In this document: in pieces, positions 1-9,939 of the stretch
Numbering within the stretch: position 1 is the stretch's first letter
How the letters are laid out: each line of letters opens with the position of its first letter
DNA from: Brachybacterium ginsengisoli
GTDB taxonomy: Bacteria > Actinomycetota > Actinomycetes > Actinomycetales > Dermabacteraceae
Direction: 5' to 3'
NCBI RefSeq assembly: GCF_002407065.1
Contig: NZ_CP023564.1
Location: 3,534,001 to 3,598,000, forward strand
DNA: 64,000 nt
Notes under the pieces: model-generated
The model's input: only the letters and a program-made list of their open reading frames with translations
What the model was told of the DNA's origin: nothing
Databases searched by the model: none
Made by a program: the position numbers and the translations under genes

Positions 1-1
1 C

Positions 2-184
2 GAGGTGACCGATCTGATCGTCACCCTGCAGGAGTGCCAGCTGGATGCCGTGGTGGGGCTCGCCCCCGAACCGCGAGCCCGCCAGGGAGCATCGGAGCGT
101 GCGCGGGACGACGCACCGATGCCTCGCCACCGGTCGGGGTCGACCGATGCACCCGAGGCGGGCACCGTCGCCGTGGAGGCCTGA
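2..184 (+). CDS. 3' end of an unidentified gene (partial at window edge)
   Basis: An open frame runs from the first bases to a TGA at 182-184, giving 60 C-terminal residues that begin EVTDLIVTLQECQLDAVVGL and end in a charged, low-complexity tail. The start lies outside the window. The opening could be the last helix and strand of a Rossmann or P-loop protein; a polysaccharide chain-length or tyrosine-autokinase protein would fit the glycosyltransferase gene that converges on it. That assignment is a guess from context. A strong hairpin follows before the next gene. Confidence 0.45.
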   Translation, partial: EVTDLIVTLQECQLDAVVGLAPEPRARQGASERARDDAPMPRHRSGSTDAPEAGTVAVEA

Positions 185-296
185 GCGGCGCTGGGCTCCG
201 GCGGCGGAAGCGGTCCGCGGTGCACGCCCGTCCCGGGGCGTGAACGCCTCACTGCGGATCGGCGGCGCAGCCGGTCATCTCCGACCATGTGGAACA

Positions 297-334
297 CCCC
301 CGCACGAGGGCTCAGCACTTCCCTCGAGCGGGGG
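297..334. terminator. Hairpin terminator between convergent genes
   Basis: Arms 297-310 and 321-334 are complementary at 13 of 14 positions around a 10-nt loop. It lies between the stop of the partial plus-strand gene and the stop of the minus-strand glycosyltransferase, so it can serve both. No T-run follows, as is common in high-GC actinobacteria. Confidence 0.7.
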
Positions 335-362
335 CATCACCCCTCCCCAGGGGACGCGTCTG

Positions 363-1892
363 TCAGTACGCCCCTCGGGAAGCCAGCACGGCACGCACAG
401 TGCGCACCAGGATCAGCAGGTCCTGGGAGAAGGACCAGTTGTCGACGTAGAAGACGTCCAGACGGACGGTGTCGTCCCAGGAGAGATCGCTGCGACCGGA
501 GACCTGCCACAGCCCCGTGATGCCGGGCCGCACCGCCAGGCGACGGCTCGCGTCCAGGTCGTAGCCGGAGACCTCCTCCGGCAGCGCCGGGCGCGGGCCG
601 ACCAGGCTCATGTCGCCTCGCAGCACGTTCCACAGCTGCGGCAGCTCGTCGAGGGAGTAGCGGCGCAGGAACTTCCCCACCCTGGTCACCCGAGGATCGT
701 CGGCCATCTTGAACATGACCACGTTGCCACGATCTCGGGCGCGCTGCGTGAGCTCAGCGCGCCGGGCCTCGGCGTCCATGCCCATGGAGCGGAACTTGAG
801 GAACTCGAAGACCTCGCCCGTGCGGCCGACGCGCTGCTGTCGGAAGATCACCGTCCCGCCGTCCCCGAGACGCACTGCGAGGGCGACGGCGGCGAGGAGC
901 GGCGAGAGGATCAGCAGCAGCAGGGCGCTGGCGGCCATGTCGAAGACGCGCTTCCCCTGCCGCACCGCCTTCCGGGCGCGCGGAAGATCCATGTGCACCA
1001 GCGGCAGTCCCGCCACAGGGCGCATGCGGATCCTGTCACCGGAGATCTCGCTGACGGCCGGCACCACGATCACGTCGACCTCGAGGTCCTCGAGCTCCCA
1101 GGCCATGCGTCGGAACTCGTCGGCGCTGGCGGAGGATCCCGCGGTGAACAGCACGATGTCCGGCTGCTGGGCCCGGACCAGCTCCAGCAGCTGCGACTCG
1201 TCACCGAGGATCGGCACCCCGGCATCCTCGTTCCGCCCCAGCTCGCCGATCGAGGCGATCGCCCCGACGACGTCGTAGCCGAGCCAGACCTCTCGGGCCA
1301 GCGTGCGCACGATCCCTCGGACGTGGCCGGCGGAGCCGACCACGAGCACCTGCGACCGCAGATGGCCTCGGGTCCGCGCGAGGTTCAGGCAACGGCGGGC
1401 CACGAAGCGCACCAGCAGCAGGAGCAGGACGCTCGCCAGGATCAGCGCGACGAAGAAGGGCCGGGAGAGCGTGAATCCCGTGAGGAAGAGCGCCGCGCCG
1501 ACCAGGCCGACCACCCCGATGCTCGCGACCAGGACGCTGCGGTAGATCTCGGGCCCGGACGGGAGGAAGCGCGGGTTGGTGGCACCGGTGAGCCGCAGCG
1601 CGATCATCCAGACCACCGCGATGGTCACGCCGCTGCGCACCGCTTCCTCGCTGAGATGAGGTGCCGGGTCGAGGAAGGCGAGGTTCTGCCGGAACACGAG
1701 GGCCACCAGGCAGGAGATGGACAGCCCCACCAGATCTCCGGCCATCAGCGACGCCACCACCAGGCGGTCCCTCGAGCGGTCCGACCGCCCGATGCGCGGG
1801 CGCCCGGCCACGGCGGGACGTCGCAGCGGATGGGGCGGATCAGGGCGCAGCGGAACCGGGGTCGTCACTGCTTGCGGTAGCGCCACGTGCAC
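363..1892 (-). CDS. Polyprenyl glycosylphosphotransferase (exopolysaccharide initiation)
   Basis: Predicted membrane enzyme of the WcaJ/CpsE family, which moves a sugar-1-phosphate from a nucleotide sugar to undecaprenyl phosphate and so begins a repeat unit of capsule or exopolysaccharide. The 509 residues show four or five membrane segments between about 45 and 165, a Rossmann-like domain at about 180-300 (LVVGSAG), and a C-terminal bacterial sugar-transferase domain from about 315. That domain has the membrane hairpin after KRVFD, then FRQQRVG, FLKFRSM and YSLDELPQLWNVLRGDMS. The length is normal. Start is GTG at 1892; a second GTG at 1886 sits better behind GAGAGG. No other capsule genes are visible on this side. 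Confidence 0.9.
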   Translation of the reverse strand: MHVALPQAVTTPVPLRPDPPHPLRRPAVAGRPRIGRSDRSRDRLVVASLMAGDLVGLSISCLVALVFRQNLAFLDPAPHLSEEAVRSGVTIAVVWMIALRLTGATNPRFLPSGPEIYRSVLVASIGVVGLVGAALFLTGFTLSRPFFVALILASVLLLLLVRFVARRCLNLARTRGHLRSQVLVVGSAGHVRGIVRTLAREVWLGYDVVGAIASIGELGRNEDAGVPILGDESQLLELVRAQQPDIVLFTAGSSASADEFRRMAWELEDLEVDVIVVPAVSEISGDRIRMRPVAGLPLVHMDLPRARKAVRQGKRVFDMAASALLLLILSPLLAAVALAVRLGDGGTVIFRQQRVGRTGEVFEFLKFRSMGMDAEARRAELTQRARDRGNVVMFKMADDPRVTRVGKFLRRYSLDELPQLWNVLRGDMSLVGPRPALPEEVSGYDLDASRRLAVRPGITGLWQVSGRSDLSWDDTVRLDVFYVDNWSFSQDLLILVRTVRAVLASRGAY

Positions 1893-2011
1893 CTCTCGAG
1901 ATCAGAGCGGGGGTCGGAGCCGATCGGCACCGATCACCGGTCTGGGGCCTGTCGGCCGCCGACCTGCACGATGTCCATTTTGCCCGGCTTATCCGTATTG
2001 CCTGAGTTGGG

Positions 2012-2017
2012 ACTATA
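2012..2017 (-). promoter_or_regulatory. Candidate -10 box upstream of the glycosyltransferase gene
   Basis: On the minus strand this reads TATAGT, close to the consensus -10, and would give a leader of about 115 nt. I see no convincing -35. The rest of the 281-bp gap holds the hairpin at 2097-2126 and nothing else I recognise. Confidence 0.3.
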
Positions 2018-2096
2018 CCCCGTCCTCGCGACAAAGGGGACCCCCTCGACGGCCGCCGACGTTCCACGCCGTCGCCGCTCGAGCGCGACGATGAAC

Positions 2097-2126
2097 GGCG
2101 CGACGACCCGGACGGGTCGTCGCGCC
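2097..2126. terminator. Perfect 14-bp hairpin downstream of the MFS gene
   Basis: GGCGCGACGACCCG at 2097-2110 pairs perfectly with 2113-2126. It lies 47 bp after the stop codon of the minus-strand MFS gene and before the glycosyltransferase promoter, the expected place for an intrinsic terminator. There is no T-tract. Confidence 0.75.
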
Positions 2127-2173
2127 GTGATCGGGCAGCGTCTGGGCGGGCGCGGTGGCCGCACCCGCCCGCC

Positions 2174-3691
2174 TCAGCCGGTCACCCGCAGCGTGCGATG
2201 CGCGATCACCGCCGCGACCACCATGAGCACCGCACCGATGCCGCTGGTGAGCAGCACGCCCGAGTCGAAGGCCTCCCGGGCCGAGTCCAGCAGTCGCTCG
2301 GCGACGGCGGCGGGCAGCTCCCTGGCCACGGCGGTCGCGCCGCCGAGGGTCTCGGAGGCCGCGGCGGCCTGCGAGGCGTCTAGATCGGCCGGCACCTCCA
2401 CGTGACGGCGGTAGGCGAGGTTCAGCAGGCTGCCCAGCACCGCGGTGCCGAGCACCGCGCCGGTCTCGTAGGCGGTCTCGGAGATCGCCGAGGCGGCACC
2501 CGCCTTCGGTGCCGGCACGTTGGAGAGGATGAGGTCGTTGCTGAGCGTCTCGGCCGCACCCACGCCGGCGCCGAGCAGCACGAAGGCGAGCAGGAGCAGG
2601 AGGTCCGAGCCCCAGGTGCCGGTGAGCGCGACGAGCACGAAGGCCGCCGCGTTCAGCAGCAGGCCCGCGGTGATCACGGCGGCCGGGGAGAATCGGCGCA
2701 CCAGGCGCACGGCGAGCAGGCCGGCGAGGATCGTCACCACCAGGCCCGGCACGAGCACGAGCGCCGCACCCATCGGAGAGCGGCCGCTGACCAGCTGGAG
2801 ATGCTGGGAGACGAAGTACAGGAACCCCACGAGCGAGAACACGCTGAGGAGGTTCGCGAGCACGGCCCCGGTGAACACGGGGCGGGCGAACAGGGTGACG
2901 TCGAGCATCGGCTCCGGTCGCGCGAGCTGGCGGCGCACGAAGGTGATGCCGGCGGCCACGGAGGCCAGCAGGCACAGCGCGGCGAGCAGGTCCAGGCCGC
3001 TGGCGGTGAGCGACTTGATCGCGAACACGAGCGGGGTCATGGTCGCGAGCGCCAGCACCACGCTGATCGGGTCCACCGGCCCGGGCGAGGGGTCCTTCGA
3101 CTCGGGGATCAGCACGGGGCCGAGCACCAGCAACGGCAGCATGACCGGCACGGCCAGCAGGAACACCGACCCCCAGGCGAAGTGCTCGAGCAGCAGGCCG
3201 CCGACGACGGGACCCAGCGCCGCACCGGCGGAGAATCCGGCCGCCCAGATCGCGATCGCGGTGCGCCGCTGGACCGGGTCGGCGAAGAGGTTCCGGATCA
3301 GCGAGAGCGTGGAGGGCATGAGCATCGCCCCGAACACGGCCATCAGGGCGCGAGCGGCGATCAGCGTGCCGGCATCCGGCGCGAGGGCAGCCAGGGCGGA
3401 GACCACGGTGAAGCCGGTGCCGCCGACCAGCAGCAGGCGGCGCCGCCCCAGCCTGTCGCTCAGGGACCCCATCGGGACCAGCAGCCCGGCGAGCACCAGC
3501 GGGTAGACGTCCACGATCCACAGCAGCTGCTGCCCCGAGGGGGCGAGCGCCTCGGAGATCGCGGGCAGCGCGAAGGAGAGCACCGTGTTGTCCACCGCGA
3601 CCAGCAGCACGGGCAGCATCAGGACGGCGAGCGCGGTCCAGGGGCTGCGTTCGCGGCGCGGGGCGATCGGGGTCTGGGGTGCGCTGTGCAC
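2174..3691 (-). CDS. DHA2-family MFS efflux transporter (EmrB/QacA type)
   Basis: Integral membrane proton-driven drug exporter of 505 residues with about 14 hydrophobic segments. Visible family motifs are the D1 motif AVDNTVLSFALPAI at 32-45, motif A GSLSDRLGRRR at 75-85, and a motif C-like GPVVGG in segment 5. Start is GTG at 3691 behind GGAG. It is divergent from a TetR gene, and the 117-bp gap holds a perfect palindrome, so repression by TetR with relief by a substrate is the likely scheme. The substrate cannot be read from the sequence. It is the first of three DHA2 transporters in 11 kb. Confidence 0.9.
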   Translation of the reverse strand: MHSAPQTPIAPRRERSPWTALAVLMLPVLLVAVDNTVLSFALPAISEALAPSGQQLLWIVDVYPLVLAGLLVPMGSLSDRLGRRRLLLVGGTGFTVVSALAALAPDAGTLIAARALMAVFGAMLMPSTLSLIRNLFADPVQRRTAIAIWAAGFSAGAALGPVVGGLLLEHFAWGSVFLLAVPVMLPLLVLGPVLIPESKDPSPGPVDPISVVLALATMTPLVFAIKSLTASGLDLLAALCLLASVAAGITFVRRQLARPEPMLDVTLFARPVFTGAVLANLLSVFSLVGFLYFVSQHLQLVSGRSPMGAALVLVPGLVVTILAGLLAVRLVRRFSPAAVITAGLLLNAAAFVLVALTGTWGSDLLLLLAFVLLGAGVGAAETLSNDLILSNVPAPKAGAASAISETAYETGAVLGTAVLGSLLNLAYRRHVEVPADLDASQAAAASETLGGATAVARELPAAVAERLLDSAREAFDSGVLLTSGIGAVLMVVAAVIAHRTLRVTG

Positions 3692-3749
3692 GGTCGTCTC
3701 CGGGAGTCGTCGGGATCCCGCAGGGATGTGCGGGACTCCGTCAAACTAA

Positions 3750-3763
3750 ACCGTCCGGACGGT
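3750..3763. promoter_or_regulatory. TetR operator inside the divergent promoter
   Basis: ACCGTCCGGACGGT is a perfect 14-bp palindrome. On the minus strand it lies wholly inside the 17-bp spacer between TTGAAC (-35) and TTAGTT (-10) of the MFS promoter; on the plus strand TACAGT at 3763-3768 is a plausible -10 for tetR. A dimer bound here would block both promoters. Confidence 0.75.
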
Positions 3764-3808
3764 ACAGTTCAAGGGGTGGCGATCCGCGCCACCAGTAAGG
3801 TCTGTCTC

Positions 3809-4383
3809 ATGTCAGCTCGCGATGCACTGCTCGACGCCTACCAGTCGATCCTCCAGGAGACCGGGGAGCGCTCGACGACCCTCACCGCCGTGGCGGCGCG
3901 CGCCGGCGTCTCCAAGGGAGGGCTGCTGTACCACTTCGGGTCGAAGGAGGCCCTGGCCGACGGGCTGATCGCGCGGCTGGACGCACTTCTCGAGGAGGAT
4001 GTGGCGCAGATGGGCGCCGCAGCCGACGGCCCCTCGCGGTACTACGTGCGCAGCTCGGCGTGGACCGGTGGGCCCCTCGACACCGCCTTCGTCGCCGTCG
4101 CCCAGCTCGCCCAGGAGTCCCATGCCGGAGCCCAGGAGGCGATGCGGCGCGCACGCCGGGCCTGGCTCGAGCTGATCCTCGCCGAAGTGGGCGAGGAGGC
4201 GACCGCGAACGCGATCCTGCTGCTCGGGGACGGGCTCTACTTCGACGCCGCCCTGAACGGCGGCGGAGGCCCGGCGACCCCGGGCGGCACCCCGAGCCCC
4301 GGGCAGTTCACCCCTGAGCAGCTGCTGCCGATCGTGGACCGGCTGCTCGACGCCGCCCGGGAGTCCCGCGGCGACGCCGAGTC

Positions 4384-4387
<4 letters not shown>
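3809..4387 (+). CDS. TetR/AcrR-family transcriptional regulator
   Basis: A 192-residue repressor of the neighbouring exporter is the simplest reading. The N-terminal helix-turn-helix occupies about 10-55, with TLTAVAARAGVSKGGLLYHF and KEAL typical of the TetR_N domain; the remainder is the ligand-binding helical domain. Residues 146-167 form a Gly/Pro-rich insert (NGGGGPATPGGTPSPG). Start ATG at 3809 was chosen because the HTH begins right after it and the -10 at 3763 leaves a leader of roughly 35-40 nt. The gene ends head-to-head with the Rpf-like gene, only 6 bp apart. Confidence 0.9.
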
Positions 4388-5641
<1,254 letters not shown>

Positions 5642-5748
5642 TTACCTGAATCGCCGAGATCAGAAATGACACCCGGGGAATTACTGAGTACAAATCCCCT
5701 CGCTCCTCGACCTCTCGGCGATGACGCGCCGGCCCCAGGAGATCCCGA

Positions 5749-5754
5749 TACCCT
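5749..5754 (+). promoter_or_regulatory. -10 box placed for leaderless transcription
   Basis: TACCCT lies exactly 6 nt before the GTG at 5761. This is the spacing of actinobacterial leaderless genes, in which transcription begins at the first base of the start codon. Confidence 0.45.
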
Positions 5755-5760
5755 CCTCCC

Positions 5761-6213
5761 GTGCCCTCCTCTGCCGCCCTCTCCCCGGTCTCGATGACCT
5801 GGCGCATGCTGGCGACACTGCTGTGCCTGGGGGTGCTGGTCGTCGGCGGGCTGACCCGCTCCAACGACCTCTTCCCCTTCGGGGTGCTGGACCAGTTCTC
5901 CCGCGGAGTCGATCCCGACGGCGAGGTGGTCAACACCTGCCTGCAGGGGATCCGTGCCCAGGGCGAGCCCTTCGACATCCGCTTCGGGCAGCGCAGCGTG
6001 GGCGCCGAGCGGGCCGACGTCGAGAACCAGCTCGAGGCGATCCGGGCCGACCCGGAGCTGCTCGCGCCGCTGGCCGCGGCGTACGACCGCAGCCATCCCG
6101 ATCAGGACCCGCTGACCGAGCTGGTGCTGTGCCAGCGGATCACGCAGCTGCGGAACGGCTCCGCGCACGGCGAGGACGAGCTGGTCGAGGTGACCCGGTG
6201 GGTGGCGCGGTGA
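5761..6213 (+). CDS. Small membrane-anchored protein paired with an HTTM protein
   Basis: I do not recognise a named family. The 150 residues have one hydrophobic segment at about 15-32 followed by a polar, probably extracytoplasmic domain with two cysteines (NTCLQG and VLCQRI) that could pair. Start GTG 5761 is supported by the -10 box 6 nt upstream; ATG at 5794 is an alternative just before the membrane segment. The stop overlaps the start of the next gene as GTGA, so the two are co-translated. The partner is a membrane protein of the HTTM group and this may be its accessory subunit. Confidence 0.7.
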   Translation: MPSSAALSPVSMTWRMLATLLCLGVLVVGGLTRSNDLFPFGVLDQFSRGVDPDGEVVNTCLQGIRAQGEPFDIRFGQRSVGAERADVENQLEAIRADPELLAPLAAAYDRSHPDQDPLTELVLCQRITQLRNGSAHGEDELVEVTRWVAR

Positions 6214-7085
6214 GCGCGGCATCCCGGCTGCGCCCCGCCCTGTTCCCGGCGCTGCCGCTCGAGCGCATCCGGGTGCTGCGGGTGCTGGTCAGCGCCTTCG
6301 TGGTGGTCGACGTGCTGACCCTGTCCAAGGACGTGCTCTCCCTGATCGGGACGCCGGGCTTCTTCGCCCCGGTCGCCCTGGCCCGCCTCCTGCACCTGCC
6401 GGCGGTCACCGCGCCGGTCGCATATGCCCTGCTGACCGTGATCCTCGCCTGCTGCGCGGCGGGCATCGTGGGCTGGAGGCCCCGGCTGACCGGGGCGATC
6501 CTCGCGATCTCGTTCTGGCTGTGGATGCTCTACAGCAACTCCTACGGCTACGTCGCCCACGACCACATGGCCCTGCTGGTGGCCGTCGCGGTCCTGCCCA
6601 CCGTCGGCGGCGCGGCGGGGGGCGAGGAGCGCAGCGAGGCCGCGGGCTGGGCGCTGCGCGCGATCCAGATCGCGGTGGTCGCCACCTACTTCTTCTCCGT
6701 CCTCCCGAAGATCATGTACTCGGGCTCGCTCGCGACCTGGGGCAACAGCGCGATCCTCACCTGGGCGTCGCTGCGGCGCGGCTCCGGCCTCGCGCACTGG
6801 ATGGTGGAGAACACTCCGTGGGTGTTCGTCCCCGCGCAGTGGGCCGGCCTCGCACTGGAGACCCTCTCCCCCGTGGTGCTCTTCCTGCGCGGGCGGGCCC
6901 TCCACCTCGCGGTCGCGCTGTATCTGGGCTTCCACCTGGCCACCCTGCTGCTGCTGGGCATCCACTTCCTGCCCACGGTGCTGTGCTGGGCGGCCTTCCT
7001 GCCCCTGGAGCGGCTGCGCCTGCCCGCGCCGGAGCGGTTCCGGGCACTCATCCGGCGTCGACGCCAGGTGACGCAGGGCTCTTGA
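6210..7085 (+). CDS. HTTM-domain membrane protein
   Basis: Predicted 291-residue integral membrane protein with about seven hydrophobic segments, resembling the HTTM domain shared with vitamin K-dependent gamma-carboxylase. Recognisable stretches are SNSYGYVAHDHMALL, the charged turn at LPKIMYSGSLATWG before ILTWASL, and the late GFHLATLLLLGIHFLP segment. Bacterial HTTM proteins often accompany small secreted or membrane partners, which fits the overlapping gene before it. Start GTG 6210 gives a 4-nt overlap with that gene. The biochemical role is unknown. Confidence 0.75.
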   Translation: MSAASRLRPALFPALPLERIRVLRVLVSAFVVVDVLTLSKDVLSLIGTPGFFAPVALARLLHLPAVTAPVAYALLTVILACCAAGIVGWRPRLTGAILAISFWLWMLYSNSYGYVAHDHMALLVAVAVLPTVGGAAGGEERSEAAGWALRAIQIAVVATYFFSVLPKIMYSGSLATWGNSAILTWASLRRGSGLAHWMVENTPWVFVPAQWAGLALETLSPVVLFLRGRALHLAVALYLGFHLATLLLLGIHFLPTVLCWAAFLPLERLRLPAPERFRALIRRRRQVTQGS

Positions 7086-7116
7086 AAACATCTGGTGCGG
7101 TGTCCGGGCCGGTACC

Positions 7117-7122
7117 TACACT
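7117..7122 (+). promoter_or_regulatory. -10 box placed for leaderless transcription
   Basis: TACACT sits exactly 6 nt before the GTG at 7129, and no Shine-Dalgarno sequence is present in between. Confidence 0.5.
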
Positions 7123-7128
7123 TCGTCG

Positions 7129-8649
7129 GTGCCCCACTCCCCAGCCACCGCTCCGGCCCCTCGCGCCGATGCTCTCGCGCCGCGCGACCGCAGCGTCATC
7201 ATCCTGCTGCTGATCAGCGCGTTCGTCGTCATCCTCAACGAGACGATCCTGTCGGTCGCCCTGCCGCCGATCATGGACGACCTCGGCCTGGCCGAGACCA
7301 CCGCGCAGTGGCTCACCACCGGCTTCATGCTCACCATGGCCGTGGTCATCCCGACCACCGGCTACCTGATGGGGCGCTTCTCCACCCGCCAGGTGTTCGC
7401 GATCGCGATGACCACCTTCACCCTCGGCACGCTGATCTGCGCCCTCTCCCCCTCGTTCCTGCCGCTGCTGATCGGCCGGATCGTGCAGGCCTCGGGCACC
7501 GCGGTGATGATGCCCCTGCTGATGACGACGGTGATGAACCTGGTCCCGCCCAGCCGGCGCGGTCAGGTGATGGGCAACATCTCGATCGTCATCTCGGTCG
7601 CCCCGGCGCTGGGACCCACGATCTCCGGGCTGATCCTCTCGGTCGCGCCGTGGCGCGCCCTGTTCGTGCTGGTGCTGCCGATCGCGATCGCGGCCCTGCT
7701 GTTCGGCCTGCGCCGGATCGAGAACGTCAACGAGGCCTCGGACCAGCCGGCGGATCCGCTGTCTGTGGTCCTCGCAGGCCTCGGCTTCGGCCCCCTGGTC
7801 TACGGCCTCACCGGTATCTCCGGCGGCGGCGGGCACGGCGGCGATGCGGCCGACGCCGCCTCCGGCGGAGCCCCGACGGCGGCCGTGATCTGCCTCGTGG
7901 TGGGCGTGCTCTCCCTGGGCCTGTTCGTGGGCCGGCAGCTCTCCCTGCAGAGGCAGGAGCGGCCTCTGCTGGACCTGCGCACCTTCTCCTCCCGCAGCTT
8001 CACCATCGCGGTGGTGCTGATGGTGGTCATGATGGGCGCGATGTTCGGAGTGGTGGTGCTGCTGCCGATCTTCCTGCAGAAGGTGCTCGAGCTGTCCACG
8101 CTGTCGGTGGGGCTGATGATGCTGCCCGGCGGCCTGGCGATGGGGCTGCTCGCCCCGCTCGTCGGCCGTCTGTTCGACCGGGTGGGCCCGCGCCCGCTGC
8201 TCGTACCCGGCCTCGCCGCCGTGGTGGTCGGCATCGGGATCATGTCCCGCGTGCCCGACCAGCCGTGGCTGATCGTGGTGGGCCACGTGATCATGTCGCT
8301 GGGCCTGGCCTTCGTGTTCACCCCGTTGATGACCACCGCCATGGGCTCACTGCCCCGCGCACGGTACGGGCACGGCTCGGCGATCGTCGGCACCGTGCAG
8401 CAGGTCGCCGGGGCCGCCGGGGCCGCGCTGCTGGTCTCGATCATGTCGCGCATCGCGGCGGGCACCGTCGAGTCCGGGGGCAGCACCCTCGAGGGCATCT
8501 CCGCCGGCACCTCGGTGGCGTTCACGCTCTCGGCCGCGCTGGGCCTGGTCACCGTGGTGATCGCGCTGTTCGTGCGTCGCAACCCCGAGGAGGCCGGGCA
8601 CGAGCCCGCGCCGGGGCCGGAGGTCCAGGGAGCCGACGCCGCGGAGTGA
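7129..8649 (+). CDS. DHA2-family MFS transporter
   Basis: A 506-residue proton-coupled exporter with about 14 membrane segments. D1-type motif NETILSVALPPIMDDLGL is at 37-54, motif A is GYLMGRFSTRQVF at about 78-90, and GPTISG lies at motif C. A Gly/Ala/Asp-rich cytoplasmic loop lies in the middle (SGGGGHGGDAADAASGG). The protein is closest in style to Lde/EmrB-type multidrug exporters. Start GTG 7129 is used because a -10 box lies 6 nt upstream and no RBS exists. No regulator is adjacent. It converges on the next gene with a 10-bp gap. Confidence 0.9.
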   Translation: MPHSPATAPAPRADALAPRDRSVIILLLISAFVVILNETILSVALPPIMDDLGLAETTAQWLTTGFMLTMAVVIPTTGYLMGRFSTRQVFAIAMTTFTLGTLICALSPSFLPLLIGRIVQASGTAVMMPLLMTTVMNLVPPSRRGQVMGNISIVISVAPALGPTISGLILSVAPWRALFVLVLPIAIAALLFGLRRIENVNEASDQPADPLSVVLAGLGFGPLVYGLTGISGGGGHGGDAADAASGGAPTAAVICLVVGVLSLGLFVGRQLSLQRQERPLLDLRTFSSRSFTIAVVLMVVMMGAMFGVVVLLPIFLQKVLELSTLSVGLMMLPGGLAMGLLAPLVGRLFDRVGPRPLLVPGLAAVVVGIGIMSRVPDQPWLIVVGHVIMSLGLAFVFTPLMTTAMGSLPRARYGHGSAIVGTVQQVAGAAGAALLVSIMSRIAAGTVESGGSTLEGISAGTSVAFTLSAALGLVTVVIALFVRRNPEEAGHEPAPGPEVQGADAAE

Positions 8650-8667
8650 GCGGGCTGCCTCAGCCGC
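8650..8667. terminator. Small hairpin between convergent genes
   Basis: GGCTG at 8653-8657 pairs with CAGCC at 8661-8665, and GCG/CGC extends the stem with one bulge. It overlaps the stop codon of the minus-strand gene (8660-8662) and directly follows that of the MFS gene. Confidence 0.45.
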
Positions 8668-9898
8668 ACACGTCCCAGTCCGCCGGATCGTTCGGATCCG
8701 CGACGACACCTATGCCCGTGACCTCCCCGGTCTCCGCATCCACGCAGTAGCCCATGGCGAATCCTCGATCCAGCCCGAGCTCGACCCGGAGGTCGCCCGA
8801 GCCGAGGAGGTAGGCGAAGCCTTCCACCGCGAACGGGATCCCGCCCTCGGAGGCTCCGCCGGGCGCATCGGCCAGAGTGCCGCTGAATATCCACAGGAAG
8901 TCACCGACCGGCTCCAGCCTCAGCTCGAGCGGGCTGCCCGGCGTCCACCCGCCGACCCCGTCGCCCAGGCCCCGGGGGCACTGCCCGGGCACCTCGGCGG
9001 TGGACTCCAGGCACACCTGGAGGGCGGCGTCGACGAGGCTCTCCACCTCCTGCGTCCCGGCGTCGTTCATCTCATGGCCCATGAGGTCGAACGGCTTGCG
9101 CCAGGTGCCGAGCAGGGGCGGAACGGTGATGGTGCCCGTGGAGCTCTGCAGCCACGTCGACTCCACGGGCACGGAGAATTCGTAGGTGCCCGGCAGCAGC
9201 TGCAGCGTGGCACGCGGCGCGTCGGGGTTCCCGGTCACGGCGAGATCGTCGACGTCGAGCGGGATCCCGTTGACCTCGATCCGCTCGGTGCCCATCGGCA
9301 GCGAGAGCTGCACCTCCGGCAGCTCGACGGGCACGATCTCCCAGCGCACCGGGGAGAAGGCCCCGGCCGAGGTCGCCGTCAGCGACATCGTCACCTCCCG
9401 CTGGGCGGTGCCGCTGTCCAGGGAGGCGGTGACGGTCGCGGTGCCAGCATCCCGTACGACGTCCAGGATCTCGAAGCCCCGCACGCGGTCCGTCGCGGCG
9501 CCCAGCACCTCCGCGGTGAGAGCGGCGGAGCTCGAGTCCTCCGCTGTGCTGGCATGGGAGCGCACGGCGTCCAGATCGCCGTCGACCAGCGACTGCAGGA
9601 ACCGCTGGGCGACCTCCTCCGGGCCGTCCGCCTCCTCACCCAGCCGCGGCAGTCCCACGAGCAGGGCGAGGACGAGCGCGGCGGCGGCGCCGAGCGCGAT
9701 CAGAAGACGCCGACGGCGGACGGACGGGGACGAGGTGGCGGCGCCCCGCTGGCCAGGGCCGCTCGGAGCAGGGCCGCTCGGAGCAGGAGCGCTCGGGGCA
9801 GGCACCTGCGTCACCGGGCTCCCCGGCGAGGAGTCCTCGGGCTGGTCCCAGCCCATCGACAGCCCCCGACCCTCCGTGCGGTCACGTCCTCGTGCCAT
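8660..9898 (-). CDS. Membrane-anchored protein with large extracytoplasmic domain, unknown function
   Basis: I do not recognise the family as a whole. The 412 residues comprise a cytoplasmic Pro/Ser/Ala-rich N-terminus with a short tandem repeat (APSGPAPSGPG, about 35-50), one membrane segment at about 64-82, then an extracytoplasmic part. Residues 90-165 (GPEEVAQRFLQSLVDGDLDAV) look like the NTF2/DUF4878-type lumazine-binding fold found in many actinobacterial anchored proteins. The C-terminal half has two likely disulfide pairs (CLESTAEVPGQC and CVDAETG...DVCG). Start ATG 9898 follows GGGGAGGG. A surface-stress or wall-related role is possible but nothing fixes it. Confidence 0.8.
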   Translation of the reverse strand: MARGRDRTEGRGLSMGWDQPEDSSPGSPVTQVPAPSAPAPSGPAPSGPGQRGAATSSPSVRRRRLLIALGAAAALVLALLVGLPRLGEEADGPEEVAQRFLQSLVDGDLDAVRSHASTAEDSSSAALTAEVLGAATDRVRGFEILDVVRDAGTATVTASLDSGTAQREVTMSLTATSAGAFSPVRWEIVPVELPEVQLSLPMGTERIEVNGIPLDVDDLAVTGNPDAPRATLQLLPGTYEFSVPVESTWLQSSTGTITVPPLLGTWRKPFDLMGHEMNDAGTQEVESLVDAALQVCLESTAEVPGQCPRGLGDGVGGWTPGSPLELRLEPVGDFLWIFSGTLADAPGGASEGGIPFAVEGFAYLLGSGDLRVELGLDRGFAMGYCVDAETGEVTGIGVVADPNDPADWDVCG

Positions 9899-9939
9899 CT
9901 GGTCGCCCTCCCCTCGAGCAGGCCGAGCCTACCGCGACG

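Noticed and set aside
45-1880. Open plus-strand frame opposite the glycosyltransferase gene
   Set aside because: The minus-strand product has complete family motifs; the plus-strand product is low-complexity His/Gln/Glu/Arg sequence without an RBS.
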